Source of the DNA: CAYOKT01 sp964404605
GTDB lineage: Bacteria > Electryoneota > Electryoneia > Electryoneales > Electryoneaceae
Assembly (NCBI GenBank): GCA_964404605.1
Contig: CAYOKT010000046.1
Location: 1-22,487, forward strand
DNA: 22,487 bases
Direction: 5' to 3'
Below, one piece after another: positions 15,330 to 21,344 of the stretch. The notes beneath the pieces are model-generated. The model was not told where the DNA came from and ran no database searches. It worked only from the letters and a program-made list of their open reading frames with translations. Position 1 is the first letter of the stretch, and each line of letters starts with the position of its first letter. The translations under genes were made by a program, and so were the position numbers.

Positions 15330-16217
15330 TCAGGAGGCGGCGACCTTTTTCCTGCCCTTCCCCTTCTCGACGAGGGCCTTGGCGAAGAGCGCCGCCCCGA
15401 TGGCGCCCGCGATCTGGGTGTCGTGCTTCGGCTTCAGGGCGGTCAGGCCGAGTTCCTTCTCGATGCGGGAGACGACACCCACGTTTTTCGCGATCCCACC
15501 GGTAATCGCGAAATCCTTCTGCACCCCGATCCGCGCGAGCAGGGTGAAGACCCGGTGGGCCATCGCGGAGCAGTAGGCGGCCAGCACCTTGCTCTGGGGC
15601 CAGCCCTGGCGCAGCAGGCCGGCGGCTTCCGATTTCGCGAAGACGACGCAGGTGGAGGACACCGGCGGCGGCTCCTCCTCCACCTGCAGCGACAGCTCCC
15701 CCACCTCCTCGATGGGCACGCCCAGCAGGTCGGCGAAGACCTCCATCCCGCGCCCGGTGCCCGCGGCGCACTTGTCGTTCATCAGGAAGTTGGTAACCTT
15801 GCCGCGCTCGTCGCAGAGGATCGCCTTGCAATCCTGGCCGCCCATGTCGAGGATCGTGCGCACCGTCGGTCCGTACATGAAATTGCCGCCCCGCGCATGA
15901 CAGGCGATCTCCGTGATCGCCTTGTCGGCGAAGGGGACATTGACCCGCCCGTACCCGGTGCCGACGATGTAGTCGAAGTCGTCCAGGGTCAGCCCGGTAT
16001 CCTCGAGGGCCCAGTTCATCGCTTTCCGCGCACTGTCGGGGCTGTCGGAGCCGGTGCGCATGTTGGAGAAGGCGTAGAGCTCCCCATCCACCATGACGAC
16101 GGCCTGGGAACTGACCGATCCGACATCCACGCCGCCGGTGATGATCTTGCCGCCGCGCCAATCGCGGTTCTCGTCGTGCCAGTTGTATTCTTTCCAACGC
16201 CAGAATTCTTTCGCCAT
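15330..16217 (-). CDS. bzdQ: class I benzoyl-CoA reductase ATPase/activating subunit (BzdQ/BcrA type)
   Basis: A 295-residue ASKHA-fold ATPase that hydrolyses ATP to drive electrons into the ring-reducing subunits. Phosphate motif 1 is GVDVGSVSSQAV (29-40), phosphate motif 2 is LDMGGQDCKA (about 123-132) and the adenosine motif is TGGIAKN (about 239-245). C150 (NDKCAAGTG) and C190 (SSTCVVFAKSE) are the two cysteines that hold the [4Fe-4S] cluster shared between the two ATPase subunits. Long blocks such as SNMRTGSDSPDSA and VGTGYGRVNVPFADKAITE are characteristic of benzoyl-CoA reductase rather than of 2-hydroxyacyl-CoA dehydratase activators. The lysine-rich tail KGKGRKK is unremarkable. It is fourth in the N-O-P-Q order. 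Confidence 0.93.
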   Translation of the reverse strand: MAKEFWRWKEYNWHDENRDWRGGKIITGGVDVGSVSSQAVVMVDGELYAFSNMRTGSDSPDSARKAMNWALEDTGLTLDDFDYIVGTGYGRVNVPFADKAITEIACHARGGNFMYGPTVRTILDMGGQDCKAILCDERGKVTNFLMNDKCAAGTGRGMEVFADLLGVPIEEVGELSLQVEEEPPPVSSTCVVFAKSEAAGLLRQGWPQSKVLAAYCSAMAHRVFTLLARIGVQKDFAITGGIAKNVGVVSRIEKELGLTALKPKHDTQIAGAIGAALFAKALVEKGKGRKKVAAS

Positions 16218-16297
16218 CTGTCCACCCCGTATCTACGCCTGTTCCAGGTCGCTCCGCTGTTGTCGCACTACTGTATTCCTACCTCTGCGTCATGAAA

Positions 16298-16315
16298 CCC
16301 GGGGCAAGCCCCGGG
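16298..16315. repeat. palindromic hairpin between bzdP and bzdQ
   Basis: A perfect 18-base palindromic hairpin, CCCGGGGC, AA, GCCCCGGG, in the 137-base gap between the third and fourth reductase genes. The bases after it, GGGCCACCC with the last G's of the arm, are the same nine bases that follow the hairpin in the 49-base repeats at 9403 and 20531. It has no T-run, so it is not a complete terminator. It looks like an inserted REP-like element that could alter the P to Q transcript ratio. Confidence 0.6.
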
Positions 16316-16326
16316 CCACCCTGTCG

Positions 16327-16339
16327 CCTCCACGGGAGG
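16327..16339. repeat. small hairpin next to the bzdP-bzdQ palindrome
   Basis: CCTCC (16327-16331), ACG, GGAGG (16335-16339). It lies just past the stop of bzdP on the minus strand. It probably belongs to the same intergenic repeat insertion. Confidence 0.35.
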
Positions 16340-16354
16340 GGGAAACCGCCGCCC

Positions 16355-17128
16355 TCACCCGGACCGTTCCGCCGCGATCAGGGCCGCACCGAACGCCGTT
16401 ATAAACGCCGGATCCTCGGGAATCAGGACCTCCTGCCCGAGCGCCCGGTTCAGCGAGTCGATGAAGCCGACGTTTTTCGCCATCCCGCCGATCACGGCGA
16501 CGGCCGGGTTGATTCCGACGCGGCGCGCCATGGAGACGATCCGGCTCGCGATCGCATCGTGAATCGCCTTGGCGATGTCCTGCTTGGGGGTCTTCGCGTG
16601 CAGCAGGCTGACCACCTCGCTCTCGGCGAAGACGGCGCACTGGGCGTTCATCGGCACGGACGCGCTGGATTGCAGCGAGAGCCTGCCCAGCTCCTCGACG
16701 GTGACCTCGAGGGCTCTCGCCATCGCCTCGGTAAAGGCGCCCGAGCCGGCGGCGCACTTCTCGTTGATCGCGAAATCCTCCACCTTGCCGTCCGGGTTGC
16801 ACTTGATCGCCCGCCCCTCCTCCGCGCCGACGTCGATCACGGTCTTGACATCGGGGAAGAGGTGGGTGCAGGCGCGGGCGTCCGCGGAGACCTCGGTGAC
16901 GGTGTGCTGCGCCCGGGTGACCACTTTTCTGCCGGCTCCCGTCGAGCAGATCGGGATGTCTTCCTCCCCGTCGATCCCCGCCTTCTGCAGGACTTCGGCG
17001 AGCAACTCGCCGGTGACCTTCGCCTGCTCGAAGCCGCCCTCGCGGATGCCCGTGGCGATCACCTCGCCCTCGCGCAGGACGATGATCTTCACGTTCTTCG
17101 CACCGATATCGATGCCGACGGTATCCAT
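16355..17128 (-). CDS. bzdP: class I benzoyl-CoA reductase ATPase/activating subunit (BzdP/BcrD type)
   Basis: Second ATPase subunit, 257 residues from the ATG at 17128, which has GAGGAG four bases away; a GTG one codon earlier is less likely. Motifs: GIDIGAKNVK (5-14), VIDVGAEEGRAIK (97-109), C125 (NEKCAAGSG), C164 (AQCAVFAESEV) and IGGMAKN (213-219). The two cysteines match the cluster ligands of the HgdC activator family. It is shorter and more activator-like than the BzdQ-type subunit, as expected for the other half of the ATPase heterodimer. It starts eight bases after the bzdO stop. On its own it could be mistaken for a 2-hydroxyglutaryl-CoA dehydratase activator; the operon context decides. 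Confidence 0.92.
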   Translation of the reverse strand: MDTVGIDIGAKNVKIIVLREGEVIATGIREGGFEQAKVTGELLAEVLQKAGIDGEEDIPICSTGAGRKVVTRAQHTVTEVSADARACTHLFPDVKTVIDVGAEEGRAIKCNPDGKVEDFAINEKCAAGSGAFTEAMARALEVTVEELGRLSLQSSASVPMNAQCAVFAESEVVSLLHAKTPKQDIAKAIHDAIASRIVSMARRVGINPAVAVIGGMAKNVGFIDSLNRALGQEVLIPEDPAFITAFGAALIAAERSG

Positions 17129-17136
17129 CACACTCC

Positions 17137-18447
17137 TCAGGCTGTGGTTAGGGGTTGCAGGTTGAGCGTCTCCATGAAGGAGTCGATCCGGGCGGTGGTG
17201 CGGGCCGGGTCGAACTCGCGTTCATCGCCCATGTTTCCCTCGAATGTCATCACCGGGATTCCCGCCTTCGCGATGCCAAGCCGGTTCTCCATGATGCCGC
17301 AGGAGAGGCCCTCACACCCGCGGTTGAGATGCAGCATCACGCCGTCCACCTTCCATTCGCGGATGATCCGCAGCATCATCTCCGTCTTCAGGGTGTGGTC
17401 GTAGAAATGCTGCCACTCCGGGCGGGAGAGCGTCCACTCGGCGAGGACCTCGAGCGCCTTGTCGCGGCTGTCGATTTCGACGCCCAGCTCCATCGGCGTG
17501 GTTCTCGGGCCCCAGGTGCCGTCCGGCTTGACCTCCCAGTTGCCGATCAGGCCGAAGGTGTAGAGCGAACCGACGGACAGGGCTCCGAAGGTCTGGAGGT
17601 AGCGGAAGACCTTGAGAAACCCCCACGGCGGCTGGGTGTCACTCATCAACCGGCAGCGCTCGTTCTCGACCGCCGCGATGCCGCGATCCACCCGGTCGGC
17701 GACCTCGTCGTACAACTCATCGTAGAAATCGGCGAACTCCTTCTTCGCCTTCGAAAGGGTCCCGAACACGTAGAGGGAATACATCGTCTTCTCGTCGAGC
17801 GGCGCCGGCACGTTCTTGTTCAGGCAGCAGATCGCCGCCCACTTCGAGGTGGAGCGGCAATCCGTTTTCACCGCCTCGATCAGCTTCTCATCATCGTACG
17901 TCCGGCCGGTGACCTTCTCCATGAACTCGATCGCTTCGTGCATCTGGTCGACGATGTAGCGGATCTTGTGCGGGTTGCCCTTCACCTCCCCGTAGGGGCC
18001 GACGCTGACATCGATGTTGAAATAGGGAAACTTCTCGTGCTCGGAGACCACCTGGTACCACTTCGCATGGCTGCAGCAGATGTGGTCCTGGAACCCGAAA
18101 TCAGGCTTGGGATAGGGGCCGCCGAAGAGGAATTCGTTCAGGTACATCGAACCCCAGTAGTTGCGCATGTAGCTGCACAGGTCCCTCGCCCACCCCTTGG
18201 CCTCGGTGGCTTCGAGACACTTCAGGGAGAATTCGTGGTTGAACGCGATCGAGGCGGCATAGGGCTCGCCGGTGAGGGGATAGACATCGTCACCCAACCC
18301 GTAGGGGATGGCGTCGAACGACCACGCCCCGCCCGTCCAGCGGATCCCGCCCCGTTCATGCGCCGTGGCGTAGTCCCGGTAGTACTTCTCACGCAGCTCC
18401 TTCGCCTTCTTCCAACACTTCAAGGGTTCCGTCTTGTATGTCGCCAT
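17137..18447 (-). CDS. bzdO: class I benzoyl-CoA reductase ring-reducing subunit (BzdO/BcrB type)
   Basis: A 436-residue subunit of the HgdB/BcrB superfamily, close to the roughly 450 residues of known BzdO. With BzdN it forms the part that binds benzoyl-CoA and transfers electrons at very low potential to give a cyclohexadiene carbonyl-CoA. Cysteine-bearing conserved stretches include C77 (SLKCLEA), C91 (DLCSYMRNYWGS), C124-C125 (QDHICCSHAKWY) and C378 (LHLNRGCEGLS), the last being a hallmark near the C-terminus. It follows bzdN after 58 bases and has a GGGAG ribosome site. The paired presence of two different HgdB-type subunits with two different ATPases separates it from the dehydratases. 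Confidence 0.93.
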   Translation of the reverse strand: MATYKTEPLKCWKKAKELREKYYRDYATAHERGGIRWTGGAWSFDAIPYGLGDDVYPLTGEPYAASIAFNHEFSLKCLEATEAKGWARDLCSYMRNYWGSMYLNEFLFGGPYPKPDFGFQDHICCSHAKWYQVVSEHEKFPYFNIDVSVGPYGEVKGNPHKIRYIVDQMHEAIEFMEKVTGRTYDDEKLIEAVKTDCRSTSKWAAICCLNKNVPAPLDEKTMYSLYVFGTLSKAKKEFADFYDELYDEVADRVDRGIAAVENERCRLMSDTQPPWGFLKVFRYLQTFGALSVGSLYTFGLIGNWEVKPDGTWGPRTTPMELGVEIDSRDKALEVLAEWTLSRPEWQHFYDHTLKTEMMLRIIREWKVDGVMLHLNRGCEGLSCGIMENRLGIAKAGIPVMTFEGNMGDEREFDPARTTARIDSFMETLNLQPLTTA

Positions 18448-18505
18448 CGGTCACTCCCACCATGTAGATCTGTCGGCAGACGTTGATCACCGCTGTCCGC
18501 GCACC

Positions 18506-19633
18506 TCAGAACAACTCCTCCTCGGCGATCATCTCGAGGAAAGCTTCGGTCCGGATCCTGAACTGCCCCATGGGAACGGTGACATCGAACTCCAGGAACA
18601 GGCAGGGGAAACCGTTTTCCTCGAGGTAGGAGCGCAGGACGGGGATGTCCGCCTCGTGCGGATCGCAGAACTTCTGCTGGATCAGGATCACCCCCTGCGC
18701 GTCGTAGTCTTTCGCCAGTTGCAGGATGTGCGGGAAGCGTGACCGCTCCACGTGGTCCTTCGCGGGGCAGGCGGGGCGCTCGACGTAGCGTTTCGCCATC
18801 GCCTCCAGCCGGTCCGGCATCCGGGGCGTCTCGTTCCAGAAATACCGGGTGCCGGTGCAGTGATCGTCCACCACCACCATCGCCCCAACCGATTCGACCA
18901 TCTTGATGAACTCGGTGTCATCGTTCTCGGACCCGACGAACATCAGGCGTACGCCGGTGTCTCGGTCCAGGGAGCGCCTCGCTTCGAGCTGCTGCAGCAC
19001 CTTCCGGATCTCGGCGGTGTGCTCCTCCTTGTCCACCCAGGTGCTGGTCACGGTTACGTACATCGCCTCGAGACCGGTTACCGGGGGCTCGGGACGCTTG
19101 CGGTACTCGTACAGCTCGTGCATCGCGGCGCGGTTCTCGTTGAGGATGCGGATTCCGCGGTCCAGGTCCTCGTCCGTCAACTCCCTGCCGGTGAACTCCT
19201 CGACGGCTTTCTTGAAGGCCTTCAGCTCCTCGTGGAGATAGGGCACCGCGGCCGGGGACTGCACGTGCATGGGGTGCGGGAGGTAGTAAGAAAAGGACTG
19301 GTTAACATGCTCTTCCCAGCTCCGGTACGCCTGGCGAAGGTGGATGCAGGACTGGGCGATGGTGATCCCGTCCAGGTAGTCGTACCGTCCCTTCAGTCCC
19401 TGGGCGAGCACATCCCGGCAGAACGGGCAGAACATGCCGAAGAGGTGCTGCTCGGTCACATCCTGGGGCTGATGGCTGCCCAGCACGCGCACGGGCAGGA
19501 TATCCGCGGCCACCAGGATCTCCTCCGGCACGTAGCTGCAGAAACAGCCGAACACCTTTCCGCCCGTCTTTTCCTTCCAGGCGCGAGCGTACTGGTGACG
19601 CTCGTCATACCATTTCTTGAACTGTGAAAACAT
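18506..19633 (-). CDS. bzdN: class I benzoyl-CoA reductase ring-reducing subunit (BzdN/BcrC type)
   Basis: A 375-residue subunit, near the roughly 380 residues of known BzdN/BcrC. Conserved blocks are VFGCFCSYVPEEIL (C30, C32), LGSHQPQDVTEQHLFGMFCPFCRDVLAQG in two parts around C69 and C72, IAQSCIHLRQ (C96), VGSENDDTEF, DDHCTGTRYFWNE and IQQKFCDPHEADIP (C323); this combination is what I know from benzoyl-CoA reductases. The ATG at 19633 follows AAGGGG. It is first of the four reductase genes and lies 88 bases after the crotonase gene. The 88 bases show no clear terminator or promoter, so it may be cotranscribed with the crotonase. Confidence 0.94.
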   Translation of the reverse strand: MFSQFKKWYDERHQYARAWKEKTGGKVFGCFCSYVPEEILVAADILPVRVLGSHQPQDVTEQHLFGMFCPFCRDVLAQGLKGRYDYLDGITIAQSCIHLRQAYRSWEEHVNQSFSYYLPHPMHVQSPAAVPYLHEELKAFKKAVEEFTGRELTDEDLDRGIRILNENRAAMHELYEYRKRPEPPVTGLEAMYVTVTSTWVDKEEHTAEIRKVLQQLEARRSLDRDTGVRLMFVGSENDDTEFIKMVESVGAMVVVDDHCTGTRYFWNETPRMPDRLEAMAKRYVERPACPAKDHVERSRFPHILQLAKDYDAQGVILIQQKFCDPHEADIPVLRSYLEENGFPCLFLEFDVTVPMGQFRIRTEAFLEMIAEEELF

Positions 19634-19721
19634 GCTTTCCCCTTGCGTTCCGGGTAATCGCCCCGTGTCGTTCAGGAGGTCGAAGCGAACCGCCGCCCCC
19701 AGGGGCCGCCGACCCGTCGAA

Positions 19722-20492
19722 TTACTTGTGCTTCCACACCGGTTTCCGCTTTGCGAGGAACGCCGCGAGGCCCTCGTGCGCGTCCTCCGTTTTCATCAAC
19801 GTGTCCAGGTAGATGTCGTCCGCGATTTCCGCACCCTCGGCGAAAGGTTTGTCCCACGTCTCGTCGATCGCGCGCCTGGTCAGGGCGATGACCGCCGCGC
19901 TCTGCGCGGTGAACCCCTCCACGAACCGGTCCACCTTCTCCTCGAAGCCCTCCACCGGAAAAACCCTGTTGACGAGGTGAATCCGCGCCGCCTCCCCGGC
20001 GGTCATGATGTTCCCGTTGCACAACCATTCGACGGCGTGATTCCGCCCGATGAGCCGGGGCAGCAGGGCGACGGCAACGGGGGCGAAGACCCCCACCTGG
20101 ATCTCGGGCTGCCCGAGCTTGGCCTTTTCCGAGGCGACCACGATGTCGCAGCCGATCGCCAGCTCGCAGCCGCCTCCCAGGGCGGCGCCGTTCACCGCGG
20201 CGATGGTCACCGCCCGGACCGACCACAACCGCTTGAACATCGTCTCGAACCCCCGGATCATCTCGTCCACCTTCTCCGCCGTGTGCTCGCCGACATCCAC
20301 ACCGGCGGAAAAGACCTTCAGGTTCGAGCGAAGAACCAGCGCCCGCAGCTCATCGTCGGCGGCGAGCGTACCCAGCGCGCCGGCGATCTCGCTCATCATT
20401 TCGATGTTGAGGATATTGACCGGCTCGCGGTTCAGGATGATGTCCGCGCGCCCATCCCGCTTTTCGACGCGGATGTGTTTGTATTCAGCCAT
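19722..20492 (-). CDS. dch: crotonase-family hydratase, probable cyclohexa-1,5-diene-1-carbonyl-CoA hydratase
   Basis: A 256-residue enoyl-CoA hydratase/isomerase family protein. The ATG at 20492 (MAEYKHIRVEK) follows GGGAGAGG; an in-frame ATG at 20513 would add seven residues. Oxyanion-hole and acid/base blocks are FSAGVDVGEHT and AAVNGAALGGGCELAIGCD followed by GQPEIQVGVF; both glutamates used by hydratases (GGCE, GQPE) are present. After GQPE the sequence is GVFAPVAVALLPR rather than the GAGGTQRL of standard crotonases. Placed directly upstream of the reductase genes and of Dch length, it probably hydrates the cyclic dienoyl-CoA made by the reductase. A general enoyl-CoA hydratase is the alternative. 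Confidence 0.78.
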   Translation of the reverse strand: MAEYKHIRVEKRDGRADIILNREPVNILNIEMMSEIAGALGTLAADDELRALVLRSNLKVFSAGVDVGEHTAEKVDEMIRGFETMFKRLWSVRAVTIAAVNGAALGGGCELAIGCDIVVASEKAKLGQPEIQVGVFAPVAVALLPRLIGRNHAVEWLCNGNIMTAGEAARIHLVNRVFPVEGFEEKVDRFVEGFTAQSAAVIALTRRAIDETWDKPFAEGAEIADDIYLDTLMKTEDAHEGLAAFLAKRKPVWKHK

Positions 20493-20521
20493 GCCTCTCT
20501 CCCTCGCCCTCATTCACGAAG

Positions 20522-20529
20522 CGCTCCCG
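20522..20529. repeat. 8-base direct repeat CGCTCCCG, first of three
   Basis: CGCTCCCG occurs here, at 20625-20632 and at 20734-20741. The first two enclose a 95-base block that holds both palindromes of this intergenic region, resembling a target-site duplication around a small element. The third is on the other side of the assembly gap. Confidence 0.4.
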
Positions 20530-20530
20530 A

Positions 20531-20579
20531 GCTACCCTTCTTCAATCCCTGTCATCGAAGCTGACAGGGCCACCCACCG
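20531..20579. repeat. 49-base intergenic repeat, copy 2, with hairpin
   Basis: Matches 9403-9451 at 45 of 49 positions, same orientation. The hairpin arms CCCTGTCA (20547-20554) and TGACAGGG (20562-20569) are conserved exactly. It lies 55-77 bases upstream of the crotonase start, so on the minus strand it would be in the leader of that gene or just ahead of its promoter. Confidence 0.8.
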
Positions 20580-20582
20580 TGT

Positions 20583-20602
20583 GGGCACGGCACGCCGTGC
20601 CC
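20583..20602. repeat. perfect hairpin GGGCACGGC/GCCGTGCCC
   Basis: Nine-base arms (20583-20591 and 20594-20602) around two bases, immediately beside the 49-base repeat. On the minus strand it is read before the repeat. No T-run follows that would make it a clear terminator. It appears to be a second REP-like palindrome joined to the first. Confidence 0.65.
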
Positions 20603-20633
20603 CTACAACAAAAGGACACACCGCCGCTCCCGG

Positions 20634-20733
20634 NNNNNNNNNNNNNNNNNNNNNNNNNNNNNNNNNNNNNNNNNNNNNNNNNNNNNNNNNNNNNNNNNNN
20701 NNNNNNNNNNNNNNNNNNNNNNNNNNNNNNNNN
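20634..20733. other. assembly gap of exactly 100 N
   Basis: One hundred N, the customary length for a gap of unknown size. The last nine known bases before it (20625-20633) and the first nine after it (20734-20742) are the same, CGCTCCCGG. The true gap may be zero, with the two contigs overlapping by nine bases, or may hide a longer repeat. No coding gene is visibly broken: the DUF2889 gene ends at 20743 just beside it. Confidence 0.97.
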
Positions 20734-20742
20734 CGCTCCCGG

Positions 20743-21291
20743 CTACGCCGAGGAATCCTGCGAAGAGACCTCCCCTTCGGCTTCCATGCTGAACGGCAGG
20801 CAGGAGTCCTTCAGGAACTCCCTCGCCCGGCTGATGAACTCCTCGTCGGTGATTCTCCGCTCGCGCCACTCCCGTTCGTCCCCGGTGGCGAAACCCATCA
20901 TCACGTTGGACGACATGCGCACGGCTTCCACCGTCAGCTCGTACAGATGGGTGCACCCCGACGGACCGCTGAGCAGCGGGCGCATCTTCCGGGTAATGCC
21001 CCGCTCGATTTTCATCCCGATCACGGTCTTGATCTTGTGACCCGTAGCGACACAGACCTGGAACGGGGTCTTGACCATCTGGCAGCGGGCGTCGAGGATG
21101 GTCCGGTCCGTAACACGGACCACCAGGTCGACCCGCATGTTGTGGTTCAGGTCCAACAGGGAAGCCTTCGTGCGAACCAGCTCTTCATCGATCCGCGTTA
21201 CGGCCACGTTGATGTTTCGCTCGTAGATCTCCTCCTGGTTCAGCGTGCCGAGATCCTTGAGCTTTTCCAGTCCCTTGATCGCCAAGTGCAC
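20743..21291 (-). CDS. DUF2889-family protein
   Basis: A 182-residue soluble protein. The central part resembles DUF2889: a strand with VVRVTDRTILDARCQM, then GHKIKTVIGMKIERG, and GCTHLYELT (112-120), the clearest family block. The first 30 residues (LEKLKDLGTLNQEEIYERN) and an acidic serine-rich tail (EAEGEVSSQDSSA) are less conserved. The function of the family is not known to me. The start is a GTG at 21291 preceded closely by GAAGGGAA; a TTG two codons later (21285) has better spacing. It lies 53 bases downstream of the thiolase gene and is probably cotranscribed with it. Confidence 0.72.
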   Translation of the reverse strand: MHLAIKGLEKLKDLGTLNQEEIYERNINVAVTRIDEELVRTKASLLDLNHNMRVDLVVRVTDRTILDARCQMVKTPFQVCVATGHKIKTVIGMKIERGITRKMRPLLSGPSGCTHLYELTVEAVRMSSNVMMGFATGDEREWRERRITDEEFISRAREFLKDSCLPFSMEAEGEVSSQDSSA

Positions 21292-21344
21292 TTCCCTTCA
21301 GCTTGCCGGCAGGCCCCGGCCGGCGCGGCGCGCTCCGCCGGATG

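Noticed and set aside
15330..19633. Alternative reading of the four-gene set as a 2-hydroxyacyl-CoA dehydratase with activator
   Set aside because: Such enzymes have one type of activator and two similar HgdA/HgdB subunits. Here two different ATPases and the benzoyl-CoA-reductase-specific blocks in the N, O and Q proteins are present.
20522..20742. CRISPR array or transposon end at the assembly gap
   Set aside because: The repeats are too short and too few, with no regular spacer pattern, and no cas or transposase gene is present.
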